Source of the DNA: Propionibacterium sp.
GTDB lineage: Bacteria > Actinomycetota > Actinomycetes > Propionibacteriales > Propionibacteriaceae
DNA length: 55,943 nucleotides
Reading direction: 5' to 3'
Assembly (NCBI GenBank): GCA_012839035.1
Contig: DUOB01000045.1
Span: 1 to 55,943, forward strand
Numbering within the stretch: position 1 is the first letter of the stretch; each line of letters begins with the position of its first letter. Under the pieces are notes generated by a model that searched no databases, was not told the origin of the DNA, and saw nothing but the letters and a program-made list of their open reading frames with translations. Both the position numbers and the translations under genes were made by a program. Shown in pieces: positions 8,450 through 17,768 of the stretch.

Positions 8450-10021
8450 ATGCTGCGGCGCATGCGCAGAGCACACCCACATGGATCGAACGAGCCTCCG
8501 GTGACCCCGGCACGGACCCCTCAGCCGGCGACGTCAGCCAAGGTACTCAGGACCGCGGTTGCAGTTCTGGTCGGTGCGTTGGTCACCGTCCTGGCGATCT
8601 GGATCATCGCGCCGTTGGCAGTGCGCGATCAAATCCGTTCGAACGCAGGGACGTCGGCACCGGTGGGGCCCGAGGGGCAAGCTGCGCATGTGCTGTCCGG
8701 GCCGGGCATCGACCCCACCGGCGACGAAGTGTCGACGGACGGTGTGCGCGACTTCATCAAGAACCTCGACAGCGACGGCGTACGGGTCATCGAAGTGCCG
8801 GCGGGATCCGTCATCCGGCTCGACGGGACCATCGAGATTCCGGAGAACACGATCGTCCGCGGCGGGGGCGAGCTGCGCTGGACCGGAGGGATCGAAAACG
8901 CCGCCGCGATGAGCATCGTCGGCAACAATGTCGAGGTGAGCGGTGTGACCCTCACCAATCCCGAGGAGTTGGGTGCTCCGGACGGTGAGCGCAACTATGG
9001 CATTGAGATCAAGGCATCCGATGTGCGCATCATCGGAAACCACATCGAGCTTTTCCAGAACGGCATCGCGGTCCGCCACGGCGGGGAATTCCACAACATT
9101 GTCATCGCCAACAACCGAGTGAAGGACATCATCGGCGTGGGCGGCGGCGCGAATTCCAACGAAGGCATTGGCGAGGACCGCGGGGACGGAATCGTGGTCT
9201 GGGGCGCCCAGGCCACCATCACCGGCAACGTCGTCAACGCGAAGCCGGGCACCGATGCCCGCGTCGGCATCCACGCGGAGGACACCACCGTCGGCAATGA
9301 GGAAGATGCTCCCCATTCCGCATCCATGGTGTCGATCACCGGCAACGTCGTCTATGGGACATTCCGACGCTCGATCGTCAGCGAGAACATCACCAATGCC
9401 GTGATCACTGCCAACACCGTGGCTGACGCCACGTGGTGGGGCATCGCGGTGATTCTTCAGTCGCATGACAATGTCGTCAACGGAAACACCATCATTTACA
9501 CCCGGACCAGCGATGACAAGCAGGGGCAGAATTACAATCCCATGCGCGCGCCCATCATGGTTTATGGCGGCGTGCAAAGGACCCGGATCAGCAACAATTC
9601 CATTGTCGCCAAACCGGACTCCGATGCCCGTGCCTTCATCGTCACCCAAGGCGATGGAGCGGGAGGTCCGTCCGATATCACCATCGATTCGAACACGGCC
9701 TTCAACGATGGCGGGAACGTTCCCGACGGGGTTGCCGCGGTCGGCAGGGCCGAACGGTTGACGGTGACGGACAACAATCTGTCCGGCTTCTCGGCCGTGG
9801 GTGTGAGCGTGAGCGACAGCGACCAATTCCTGATCTCCCGCAACCGGTTGAACGGTCAGAACGCCGAAACCGGCGTACGAGTCGCGTCAGCTTCCCGAAC
9901 CGGGACGATCAAGGACAACGTGATGGCCGGGACCCGGGAACAGGTGAACGCGCCGGACAGCGTCGTCAGCGACGCCAACCAACCGACCAACCGGCCGAAC
10001 ACGGAAAACGAAGGGGACTGA
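8450..10021 (+). CDS. Membrane-anchored right-handed parallel beta-helix protein
   Basis: About 523 residues. A short basic N-terminus is followed by one membrane span (around residues 36-58), so the bulk should be outside the cell. From about residue 120 on, the protein has repeating short-strand units with Asn-Asn and Gly-Asn turns (ITGNVVYG, VITANTV, ISNNSIVAK, ITIDSNTAF), the ladder seen in pectate-lyase-like and carbohydrate-modifying beta-helices. A lyase, epimerase or acetylesterase-type action on the locus polysaccharide is possible, but no catalytic residues were recognised. The start is uncertain: a perfect AGGAGG at 8411-8416 precedes a GTG in a different frame, whereas this ATG lacks a clear ribosome-binding site. 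Four bases precede the next gene. Confidence 0.75.
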   Translation: MLRRMRRAHPHGSNEPPVTPARTPQPATSAKVLRTAVAVLVGALVTVLAIWIIAPLAVRDQIRSNAGTSAPVGPEGQAAHVLSGPGIDPTGDEVSTDGVRDFIKNLDSDGVRVIEVPAGSVIRLDGTIEIPENTIVRGGGELRWTGGIENAAAMSIVGNNVEVSGVTLTNPEELGAPDGERNYGIEIKASDVRIIGNHIELFQNGIAVRHGGEFHNIVIANNRVKDIIGVGGGANSNEGIGEDRGDGIVVWGAQATITGNVVNAKPGTDARVGIHAEDTTVGNEEDAPHSASMVSITGNVVYGTFRRSIVSENITNAVITANTVADATWWGIAVILQSHDNVVNGNTIIYTRTSDDKQGQNYNPMRAPIMVYGGVQRTRISNNSIVAKPDSDARAFIVTQGDGAGGPSDITIDSNTAFNDGGNVPDGVAAVGRAERLTVTDNNLSGFSAVGVSVSDSDQFLISRNRLNGQNAETGVRVASASRTGTIKDNVMAGTREQVNAPDSVVSDANQPTNRPNTENEGD

Positions 10022-10023
10022 GC

Positions 10024-11121
10024 ATGTTCACGTTCGTGGTCGCCGAATCAACGGTGACGAACTCACTGGGCCGGGCGATCAGCATGGCCCTGATCGCGGA
10101 GGAGCTGGGCCCCGTGGAGCTGTGGGCCCACGACGACGGGCCGATCTGGGTCGGCGCCAGGCACTTCGACCTTGACATCAAACGGTTCGGGGGACGAAAC
10201 CTGTCGGGTCTCGTCAGGGCGGTCCGGACGGTCGCGGAACAGCAGCCGGTCCTGGTGTGGATCTCCAAGGGTTTGTCACCACTCGATCAGGTTGCGTGGC
10301 AGGTCAAGGACATCCCGAACGTGCAGGTCGTCGCGGATTTCGACGATGACGACGTCAGTCTCATGCGGGAGCAGGTCCGCAAGTCGATCAAGACAGCGCT
10401 GCACCTCAACGTGTTCCATCGCAAGTCGCCGCGGCAGGTTCGTCTCGCCCAGCGGCGCACGGCCAGCGCGGCCTGCGCGTACACGTTCTCCAGCGAGGTG
10501 CTGCGTGAAACCTTCAGTGCCGCCGGGCTGCCCGAGCGGCCCGCTGCGGTGGTGTCGCACGCCAGGCCGACATCCTGGCTGGTGCCGGAGCGCACCGGTC
10601 GACAGCCTGGCGCCCTGCGGTTGTCCTATCTGGGCACCGTGCGGCCACACAAGGGCGGCGACAGAGTGCTGCGGCTGGTCGAAACGATGGAGGACATCGA
10701 ATTCTGGAGCTTCTCCGGGTCCTTCCAACCCCCGAATGCCAAGGCAGTGTGGCATGGGGTCCCGCCCGAGGCCCGGCTCAAGGACGTGTACGCGAACATC
10801 GACTTCACCCTCGTGCCGCAAGACCCCACATCCCCTGCCGCCCGCAACCAGCTGCCCGCGAAGATCGTGGAAGCGGCGGCGTTCGGGGTGGCCGTCGCGG
10901 CGACCCCGACCCCGGTGATTGAAGAATATTGCGCCGGGTCCTATCTGCCGGTCCCGGATTGGTCGGATTCCGAACGTGTCGCCGCCCTGATCCGGTCCGC
11001 GGACCCGGTGGCATTGGGCGAGAAGATGCGCCGCGTTTTCATCGAACGGTTCCAGACCTCCGTCAGTGCCGCCCGGGTGCAAGAACTGATGGGCACGCTC
11101 ACGGATGTCGGCTTGCCCTAA
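10024..11121 (+). CDS. GT4-like glycosyltransferase
   Basis: A 365-residue GT-B-type glycosyltransferase. The C-terminal half shows LSYLGTVRPHKGGDRVL, a beta-alpha unit usual after the interdomain linker, and the donor-site segment KIVEAAAFGVAVAATPTPV with the conserved E. The N-terminal half is less typical, with DFDDDDVSLMREQVRKS in place of a common acceptor motif. The ATG lies two bases after the beta-helix stop, so the two genes are probably one transcript. Likely part of surface-polysaccharide assembly; substrate unknown. Confidence 0.8.
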   Translation: MFTFVVAESTVTNSLGRAISMALIAEELGPVELWAHDDGPIWVGARHFDLDIKRFGGRNLSGLVRAVRTVAEQQPVLVWISKGLSPLDQVAWQVKDIPNVQVVADFDDDDVSLMREQVRKSIKTALHLNVFHRKSPRQVRLAQRRTASAACAYTFSSEVLRETFSAAGLPERPAAVVSHARPTSWLVPERTGRQPGALRLSYLGTVRPHKGGDRVLRLVETMEDIEFWSFSGSFQPPNAKAVWHGVPPEARLKDVYANIDFTLVPQDPTSPAARNQLPAKIVEAAAFGVAVAATPTPVIEEYCAGSYLPVPDWSDSERVAALIRSADPVALGEKMRRVFIERFQTSVSAARVQELMGTLTDVGLP

Positions 11122-11130
11122 GCTCGATGA

Positions 11131-12402
11131 ATGGACCTGACCCAGCGCACATTCCGGGCTGTTTCCGACCGAGTGGAGGACAACCCCGAGTTCGTTGCCT
11201 GGTGGGAGTCGGTCATGCTCGGCTTCCTCGCGCCCAGTCCACAGGAAATCGGTGTCGAGTGGGCATTGCGGGAGAGCTTCGCCGACGGGTGGCTCCAGCG
11301 GGGGCTCTATGACGAGAGCCTCCCGGCGGAGGCGGTCGGGGGAGATCACCCGGTCGGGACGTTCATGGCCTTCGACAAGACGATCAACGTCGGCGGTGCG
11401 ACGATCCCGATCCACCTGATCACCGATGTCACCGTCCGCCCCACCCACCGACGGCGAGGCATGCTGCGCCGGATGATGGTGGACGACCTCACCGAGGCCC
11501 ACGCGGCGGGTCACGCGTTGGCTGCCCTGACCGTCACCGAGGCCACCATTTATGGCCGTTTCGGGTTCGGTCCCGCCACGTTCGTGCAGTCCGTGCGGGT
11601 GGATTCGAGCATGCGGTTCGCGTTGCGTACGCCCACCGTCGGCCGCGTCGAACTCACCACCCAGGCAACGATGGGCAGGGTGGCGCCCGAGGTCTTCGCG
11701 CGGCACCTCGCGGTCACGCCGGGTGCGGTGGGCAGAGGATCGTTGTACGCGGAGCAGGCGGCCGGCATCTTCGACCCGCGGGAGTCGGCCCGCGACCGAC
11801 GGGTCCGCAACGCCCTCCACTTCGACGACCACGGCCAACCGGACGGGTTCGTCTGCTATGACGTGCGCAAACAGGACGGTGAGCACATCCTGACGATCCG
11901 GGACCTGGTCGCGGTCGGGACGGATGCCTATCTGGCGCTCTGGGACTATCTGGGCAACATCGACCGGGTGAGCCGCATCGACTGGGCGAGCGCGCCGACC
12001 GAGGACCCACTGCTGTGGGCGCTGGTTGATCAGCGGGGTTATGCCGTGACCGGCATCTCCGACCATCTGTGGGTGCGGATCCTCGATCCGGTGGTCGCAC
12101 TGTCCGCGCGGACCTATGCGTGCCCCGACACCGAATTCGTCCTCGCCGTCACCGATGACCTGGGGCTCGCGAACGGGACTTATCGCATCGAGGTGCGCGG
12201 TGGTCGGGCCGAGGTGACCAGGAGTGCCGATCGGCCCCATGCGGTCGTCGGGGTGGAGGAGCTCGGATCCCTCTTCCTGGGTGGGGTGCCCGCGCGTCAG
12301 TTCCACGTCGCCGGCCGGCTCCGCGCGGACGACATCGCAGCGGCGCGTCTGGGCCAACTGTTCGGCGGGGTGCGACGGCCCTATTGCAATACCCACTTTT
12401 GA
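11131..12402 (+). CDS. Eis-like GNAT N-acetyltransferase
   Basis: A 423-residue protein of the Eis (enhanced intracellular survival) type. The first 150 residues form a GNAT domain with the acetyl-CoA pyrophosphate loop VRPTHRRRGMLRRMM and ATIYGRFGFGPAT. The middle repeats a degenerate GNAT fold, and the last 100 residues fit the sterol-carrier-like domain (EVRGGRAEVTRSADRPHAVV, LGSLFLGG). The chain ends at a C-terminal Phe, as in Eis proteins, where the terminal carboxylate acts in catalysis. Family members acetylate amines of aminoglycosides or protein lysines; the substrate here is not predictable. It starts nine bases after the glycosyltransferase and precedes an ABC exporter. Confidence 0.85.
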   Translation: MDLTQRTFRAVSDRVEDNPEFVAWWESVMLGFLAPSPQEIGVEWALRESFADGWLQRGLYDESLPAEAVGGDHPVGTFMAFDKTINVGGATIPIHLITDVTVRPTHRRRGMLRRMMVDDLTEAHAAGHALAALTVTEATIYGRFGFGPATFVQSVRVDSSMRFALRTPTVGRVELTTQATMGRVAPEVFARHLAVTPGAVGRGSLYAEQAAGIFDPRESARDRRVRNALHFDDHGQPDGFVCYDVRKQDGEHILTIRDLVAVGTDAYLALWDYLGNIDRVSRIDWASAPTEDPLLWALVDQRGYAVTGISDHLWVRILDPVVALSARTYACPDTEFVLAVTDDLGLANGTYRIEVRGGRAEVTRSADRPHAVVGVEELGSLFLGGVPARQFHVAGRLRADDIAAARLGQLFGGVRRPYCNTHF

Positions 12403-12424
12403 TGCCTGAGTCAGGATTGAGCCG

Positions 12425-14299
12425 ATGAGCATCGGAATGGGCGGCGGGATGGGCATGGGCCCGCTCAGCGGGATGCGCCGGGATCGCCAAGTCGTCCATC
12501 ACAAGCTGCAGCCGGGGCTGGTGCGGCGGATTCTGGGGTACGCGGGCGCCTATCGCGGCATGATCTCCCTGTTCCTCGTGCTGATCGTGATCTCCGCCGT
12601 GCTCGGTGTCGTGCCGCCGCTGTTGTTCAAGGAGATCATCGACCGAGGCGTGCTCGGGGGTGACCTGCGGCTCGTGGTGTGGCTGGCGGTGCTGGTCGCG
12701 GTGCTGGCCTTTGTCGACGCGATCAGCTCACTGATCCAGCGGTGGTGCTCGGCACGGATCGGGGAGGGACTGATCTTCGACCTGCGGACGCAGGTGTTCG
12801 ACCACGTGCAGTCGATGCCGATCGCCTTCTTCACCCGCACCCAGACCGGCAAGCTCGTGTCCCGGCTCAACTCCGATGTCATCGGTGCCCAGCAGGCGTT
12901 CACGTCCATGCTGTCGACGTCGGTGTCCAATATCATCTCGCTGACGCTCGTGCTGGCTGCGATGTTCATCCTGTCGTGGCAGCTCACGCTCGCCTCGCTC
13001 GTGCTCCTGCCGGTCTTTCTGATTCCCGCGCGGATCGTCGGGGCCAGGCTCGCCGGGCTCACCCGGCAACAGATGACCCACAACGCCGACATGTCCGCCA
13101 CGATGACCGAACGGTTCAGCGTCTCCGGAGCGCTCCTGGTCAAACTGTTCGGCGACGCACGTCGTGAGCACGACCTGTTCGCGAGCAAGGCTGATGCCGT
13201 GGCACAGGTGTCGGTGAAGATCGCCATGAACACCCGGTTCTTCATGGCGTCGATGACCCTCGTTGCCGCGCTGGCGACGGCGCTGGTCTATGGCTTCGGC
13301 GGCTGGGCCGCGATCGGTGGTGGCTTGACCGTCGGGACCCTGACGGCGCTCGCCGGGCTGCTGGCCCGCCTCTATGGTCCGCTCACCCAGCTCACCAACC
13401 TCCGCGTGGACGTCATGACCGCGCTCGTCAGCTTCGAGCGGGTGTTTGAAATCCTCGACCTCGAACCCGCCATCGCCGACCGACCCGATGCGCGCCCAGT
13501 GCGGCGTACGGGGTCGGTGGAATTCGACCACGTGACGTTCGCCTATCCCGACGGGGGAGGTGGCGGCAGCCTCGCGTCCCTCGAGCTGGCGCTGCCCGAA
13601 CACCGCAATGACGAGCCGGTGCTGCGGGACGTGTCGTTCCTTGCCGAGCCGGGGCAGACGGTCGCGCTCGTCGGCCACTCCGGGTCCGGGAAAACGACGG
13701 TGACGCATTTGATCGCGCGGCTGTACGATCCGACGACCGGCATCGTCCGCGTCGGCGGTGACGATGTGCGCGAGCTCCAGCTCGGGTCACTGCAGGACGC
13801 GGTGGGCTATGTGACCCAGGACGCCCACATGTTCCACGACACGATCCGGGCCAATCTGGCCTATGCGCGCGCCGGTGCGACCGATGACCAGATGTGGCGG
13901 GTGCTCGAATCTGCACAGATTCGGCGGCTCGTCGAGGACCTCCCGGACGGGCTCGAGACGGTCGTGGGGGAGCGTGGTTATCGGCTCTCCGGTGGCGAAC
14001 GTCAACGGCTCGCGATCGCCCGCCTGCTGCTCAAGGCGCCACCGATCGTGGTGCTCGACGAAGCGACCGCGCATCTGGACTCCGAGTCCGAAGTCGCGGT
14101 GCAGCAGGCGCTGGACACAGCGATGGAGGGACGCACGTCGATCGTCATCGCGCACCGGCTCTCCACCATCCGGCATGCCGACCAGATCCTCGTGCTGTCC
14201 CAGGGACGTATCGTGGAGCGCGGCCGGCACACCGATCTCCTCGAACAGAACGGGATTTATGCCGACCTCTATCGCACCCAGTTCGCTGAGCAGCACTGA
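12425..14299 (+). CDS. ABC exporter half-transporter (fused permease and ATPase)
   Basis: A 624-residue type-IV ABC exporter subunit. A Gly/Met-rich N-terminus leads to six membrane helices (about residues 38-330), then the ATPase with Walker A GHSGSGKTT, signature LSGGERQR, Walker B IVVLDEAT and the switch His in IVIAHRLS. An extra acidic and Gly-rich insertion (GGGGGSLASLELALPEH) lies before the ATPase beta-strands. It should work as a homodimer, or with a partner encoded elsewhere, to export a lipid, peptide or drug; ATP hydrolysis powers it. Located between an Eis-like acetyltransferase and a DUF4230 protein, all in one direction with short gaps. Confidence 0.92.
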   Translation: MSIGMGGGMGMGPLSGMRRDRQVVHHKLQPGLVRRILGYAGAYRGMISLFLVLIVISAVLGVVPPLLFKEIIDRGVLGGDLRLVVWLAVLVAVLAFVDAISSLIQRWCSARIGEGLIFDLRTQVFDHVQSMPIAFFTRTQTGKLVSRLNSDVIGAQQAFTSMLSTSVSNIISLTLVLAAMFILSWQLTLASLVLLPVFLIPARIVGARLAGLTRQQMTHNADMSATMTERFSVSGALLVKLFGDARREHDLFASKADAVAQVSVKIAMNTRFFMASMTLVAALATALVYGFGGWAAIGGGLTVGTLTALAGLLARLYGPLTQLTNLRVDVMTALVSFERVFEILDLEPAIADRPDARPVRRTGSVEFDHVTFAYPDGGGGGSLASLELALPEHRNDEPVLRDVSFLAEPGQTVALVGHSGSGKTTVTHLIARLYDPTTGIVRVGGDDVRELQLGSLQDAVGYVTQDAHMFHDTIRANLAYARAGATDDQMWRVLESAQIRRLVEDLPDGLETVVGERGYRLSGGERQRLAIARLLLKAPPIVVLDEATAHLDSESEVAVQQALDTAMEGRTSIVIAHRLSTIRHADQILVLSQGRIVERGRHTDLLEQNGIYADLYRTQFAEQH

Positions 14300-14313
14300 C
14301 GCCGGAGGCCCCT

Positions 14314-15102
14314 GTGCGAAACCCTGACAAGCAAGCTGCTGCGGACCGGGCACCGGCGGCGGCTGATCGAGGACCCGAAGCCACTCTTCTTGACGTGGGT
14401 GCTCGAGCGGACAGCCCCGCGCCCGCCCCCGCGCCACAACCACCGGCCGCCGACCCGCGCCTGCCCATCGCGCTCGCGGTGGCCGCGCTGCTTCTGGTGG
14501 CGCTGCTCGTGCGCAGCCTCGATCCGTTCGGCTGGTTCGACCCGGTCGCGGAGGAGGACGCTGGTGCCGCGGCCGGCGATGTGACGTTGCTGGAGATCCG
14601 TGAGGCCGCCGAACTGAACGTCGCGACCGGCCGCTTCTCCGTGCCGGTCGTCATCGACGCACCCCGCACCGGTCTGCGGCAGCGACTGCCCGAGTTCGTG
14701 GACGGGGAGAAGATCGTGGCGATCTATCAGGGTGACGTGGATGCCACGATCGATCTCCGCGGGTTGACCGCCGAGGGGATCCGGGCCGATCCGGAGGCGC
14801 GGTCCATCACTGTCCGCGTACCCTCCCCGCGACTCACCCCACCACGCATCGACCACGAGGCCTCCGGCGTCATCTCGCACCAGCGCGGCGTCGTCCAACG
14901 CGTCGAGGACGCGCTCGGCGACGGGTCGCTGGCCGTGAAGGAGGACCTCGACCGCGCCGCCGTCGATGCGATCGCCAGGGCTGCCGAACAATCGGATCTC
15001 AGCGCCACTGCCGAGGCCAACGGCACGCGGTTCCTCACGTTGCTGGTGGAGCGGCTGGGCTATGAGCAGGTCACGATCGAGTACGCCGAGCCCGCGCGCT
15101 GA
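14314..15102 (+). CDS. DUF4230 family membrane-anchored protein
   Basis: 262 residues. An Ala/Pro-rich N-terminal 50 residues is followed by one membrane span (about residues 50-66) and an extracytoplasmic domain with the DUF4230 pattern (LLEIREAAELNVATGRFSV and YQGDVDATIDLRGLT). The function of this family is unknown. GTG start 14 bases after the ABC exporter, so likely co-transcribed. No catalytic motif is visible. Confidence 0.8.
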   Translation: MRNPDKQAAADRAPAAADRGPEATLLDVGARADSPAPAPAPQPPAADPRLPIALAVAALLLVALLVRSLDPFGWFDPVAEEDAGAAAGDVTLLEIREAAELNVATGRFSVPVVIDAPRTGLRQRLPEFVDGEKIVAIYQGDVDATIDLRGLTAEGIRADPEARSITVRVPSPRLTPPRIDHEASGVISHQRGVVQRVEDALGDGSLAVKEDLDRAAVDAIARAAEQSDLSATAEANGTRFLTLLVERLGYEQVTIEYAEPAR

Positions 15103-15124
15103 GTGGAGTTCGCTGCGCTGGGAC

Positions 15125-15201
15125 TGGTGCGGCGTGCGGGGCTCGAACCCGCGACCCAGGGATTATGAGTCCCCTGCTCTGACCGGCTGAGCTAACGCCG
15201 C
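15125..15201 (-). tRNA. tRNA with CAU anticodon (Ile2-like, or elongator Met)
   Basis: A full cloverleaf on the minus strand: acceptor GCGGCGT/ACGCCGC, D-arm with AGCTCAGCCGGTCAGAGC, anticodon loop CTCATAA, T-arm CGCGG/CCGCA-type stem with GTTCGAGC, discriminator A and an encoded CCA. The anticodon is CAU. The anticodon arm and variable loop (AGCAGGGGACTCATAATC) resemble bacterial tRNA-Ile2, whose C34 is changed to lysidine, more than elongator tRNA-Met, so I lean to Ile2 but cannot prove it. It is an isolated gene between two convergent operons. Confidence 0.9.
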
Positions 15202-15231
15202 GCGAGGTGCGGACCGATCCTAGCCGACGGT

Positions 15232-16539
15232 TCAGTTCGCGCCACCGGTTCGCTGGGTCCCGTCGGCGGGCCCAGTGGTCTGGCTGGCCCCGGCAGGTTC
15301 GACTTCGCGTACGCCGCCTTTCTCCTGTTCCCGCAAGGTGAGGGGCAGCCAGGGCAACCCCTGGGCCCGGCGCGCGCGGAGGGCGCAGAAGATCGCGACG
15401 GCGAACAGTGTGAGTCCGAAGATCACCGAGCCGGCGTCGATGAGCTTCTTGCTGAACGGATAGAGGAACTCGTCCTCGCCGTCCTTGAACTGCATGAAGG
15501 GGGCGTACATGACCCACAGCGAGAACCCGAGCCCGACGAACCGGACGGCATCCGGGAGCTTCTTGTCGGTGATCAGCACGACGGCGAGCGGGAGAATCCA
15601 CACGAAGTGGTGGCTCCACGAGATCGGGGAGGCGAGGAGGGCGGTCATGGCGGCGAGGCCGACCGCGAAGCCCATGTGCCCGAGGCGATGCCACAGGACC
15701 GCGGCGAACACCCCGATGATGATCACCAGCATGGCCAACACCAGGCCGCCGAGCGGGATGCTGTCCGGGTTCTCCTGGGAGAAGCGGATATAGGACCCGA
15801 TGATGGACTGGTTGGTGTAGTACTTCATCCCGGTGTTGAGCCCGGAGTCACCGCCGATGAGCCGGCCCCAATAGTTGATGGAGTCGCCGGGCAGGACGAT
15901 GAAGCCGATGATCGTCGCGGCGAGGAACGACAGGAACGTGACGATCGCGGTCTTCACCCGGCCGGCCAGGAACAGATAGACGGCGAACAGCGCCGGGGTC
16001 AGTTTGATCGCAGCGGCGATGCCGGTGAGCCAACCCTGCGGCAGGAGCCGTTTCCGGTCGCCGAGCACCCGCGGCCCGGGCATGAGGTCGAACACCACGA
16101 GCGCCATGAGGAACAGGTTGACCTGGCCGAAGCCCAGCGTGACCCGCATGGGTTCGATCAGCCAGATCGCGGCGACCGACAGGAGGCTGAGCCGCCAGCC
16201 CTTGAACCCGAGGCGATGGATGATCGCCATCACCATCAGGCCGTTGACCAGCAGCCAGAACACCTGGGCGCCGACCGTGCTCATGAACGCGAACGGAATG
16301 GCGAGGAGAGCGGCGAACGGTGTGTACAACCACGGCAGCCAGGCGCCCTCGACGTTGTAGAAGTCCTGTCCCTGCAGGACCAGCTCGGCGGTGCGAACAT
16401 AGACGTCGAGGTCGATCATGACTGGACGCCACGGGGTGAACTGGCCGTCGGCGATCTCGGTGGCACCTGCATAGAGGGCGGAGAACAGCGGCGGAATGGC
16501 GTACAGCACCACAAGGGCGACCCGTTTGACCGCACTCAT
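15232..16539 (-). CDS. GT87-family polyprenyl-phosphate-mannose-type mannosyltransferase (second copy)
   Basis: A 435-residue integral membrane glycosyltransferase of the DUF2029/GT87 type, with about ten hydrophobic spans. The catalytic first periplasmic loop contains DLDVYVRTAELVLQGQDFY and LPWLYTPFAALLAIPF, the typical acidic-plus-aromatic start of the family. Known members (PimE and relatives) use polyprenyl-phosphate-mannose to extend lipid-linked mannosides on the outer face of the membrane. The ATG overlaps the stop of the upstream GT87 gene by ATGA, so both are made together. The C-terminus is a short polar tail. Confidence 0.87.
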   Translation of the reverse strand: MSAVKRVALVVLYAIPPLFSALYAGATEIADGQFTPWRPVMIDLDVYVRTAELVLQGQDFYNVEGAWLPWLYTPFAALLAIPFAFMSTVGAQVFWLLVNGLMVMAIIHRLGFKGWRLSLLSVAAIWLIEPMRVTLGFGQVNLFLMALVVFDLMPGPRVLGDRKRLLPQGWLTGIAAAIKLTPALFAVYLFLAGRVKTAIVTFLSFLAATIIGFIVLPGDSINYWGRLIGGDSGLNTGMKYYTNQSIIGSYIRFSQENPDSIPLGGLVLAMLVIIIGVFAAVLWHRLGHMGFAVGLAAMTALLASPISWSHHFVWILPLAVVLITDKKLPDAVRFVGLGFSLWVMYAPFMQFKDGEDEFLYPFSKKLIDAGSVIFGLTLFAVAIFCALRARRAQGLPWLPLTLREQEKGGVREVEPAGASQTTGPADGTQRTGGAN

Positions 16540-17768
16540 CTCTGGTCCACTCCATCCATCAGGGCCCGGTCGGCATCCTCCGGTTCATCGGCCGGCGAAT
16601 CAGCCGCGGGCATCCATCGCACCGCCAGCAGCGCAGCGATCACCATCAGCGCCACGACAATATCCGGTCCTGCTGCGAGAACCTTCTGCGCCACGGTGTA
16701 CTCGTGTATCTCCCGGTGCGCCCACGGTGCCCCGCCCAGCGCGAACTGGGGCTGCAGGACACTCCACAGGACACCGACCAGCACCGGCCAGCGCACGAGC
16801 GCGAGCAGCCGGTCGCGTACCCCCGCCACGAGCAGCGGCACCACCCACGTGAGGTGATGCATCCAGGCGATGGGGTTCGCCACGCACGACACCATGCCGA
16901 GGATGGATATCCCCAGCAACTTGTGTCCTGTGCGGTGGGACAGCCACGCGACGGCCAGCCCGCCCAGGACCAGCAGCCCGGACAGGCCCAGCCCGATGAC
17001 CGACCCGACTGTTGTCACGTCGGTGAAGCGATAGACGGCGGACATGACGGAGATGTTGTTGATCCAGCCGTACGCGTCGGGGTTCGCCCCCGAGTCCCCG
17101 CTCGCGAGCCGGATCCAATAGCCGGGACTGTACGCCGGCGACACCGCAATCCCGATCGCGACGGTCGCCACGAAGGTGCCCAGCGCCACGAAGCCCTGGC
17201 GGAACCTGCGGGTCAGGAAATAGTGGACGATGAAGACGGCGGGTGTGAGTTTGAGACCGGTGGCGATCCCGGTGAGTACGCCGGCCGGCAGCACCCGGCG
17301 ATCCCCGCCGCGGAACAGCCGCGGACCATCCACCGCATCGAGCAGGACGAGGCCCAGGAGCAGGATCCCCAGTTGGCCCATGCCGAGGGTGTCGACGACG
17401 GGCGCCACGAAGACCACGGTCACGGTCGCCGCGAACGAGACCGCCCACGGGGGGCCGATCCGCAGATGCCGCAGCACGGCGACGATGAGCGACACGTTGA
17501 GCATCGTCCACAGCAATTGGGCGGTCCACCACGGGACGAGGGTCAAGGGGATCGCCAGGATGGCCGCGATCGGCGGATAGATGTAGGGGAAGGCATCCTC
17601 GAGCTGATAGAAGTCCCGGCCGGCCAGCAGATAGTTCGCGGCCTCCCGATAGACCCAGAGGTCCTCGGTGGTCCACGGCCACAGTGCCTGACGCCCGGTC
17701 ATCACCCAGAGGGCCGCGATGGTGGGCAGCAGGCACACCAAGAGGAACTGGCCCACCCGACGGATCAC
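16536..17768 (-). CDS. GT87-family polyprenyl-phosphate-mannose-type mannosyltransferase (first copy)
   Basis: About 410 residues, the same family and layout as the following gene: a first loop with EDLWVYREAANYLLAGRDFY and FPYIYPPIAAILAIPL, then multiple membrane spans. I placed the start at the GTG that overlaps the HAD phosphatase stop (GTGA); the frame is open far upstream, but that part is only the antisense frame of the phosphatase and encodes no membrane segment. Two adjacent GT87 paralogues suggest successive additions to one glycolipid. Confidence 0.85.
   Translation of the reverse strand: MIRRVGQFLLVCLLPTIAALWVMTGRQALWPWTTEDLWVYREAANYLLAGRDFYQLEDAFPYIYPPIAAILAIPLTLVPWWTAQLLWTMLNVSLIVAVLRHLRIGPPWAVSFAATVTVVFVAPVVDTLGMGQLGILLLGLVLLDAVDGPRLFRGGDRRVLPAGVLTGIATGLKLTPAVFIVHYFLTRRFRQGFVALGTFVATVAIGIAVSPAYSPGYWIRLASGDSGANPDAYGWINNISVMSAVYRFTDVTTVGSVIGLGLSGLLVLGGLAVAWLSHRTGHKLLGISILGMVSCVANPIAWMHHLTWVVPLLVAGVRDRLLALVRWPVLVGVLWSVLQPQFALGGAPWAHREIHEYTVAQKVLAAGPDIVVALMVIAALLAVRWMPAADSPADEPEDADRALMDGVDQR

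Noticed and set aside
8534..9826. 430-codon minus-strand frame opposite the beta-helix gene
   Set aside because: Antisense of a clear beta-helix protein; no start signal or known family.
10276..12456. 726-codon minus-strand frame spanning the glycosyltransferase and Eis-like genes
   Set aside because: Covers two well-supported plus-strand genes; typical GC-rich shadow.
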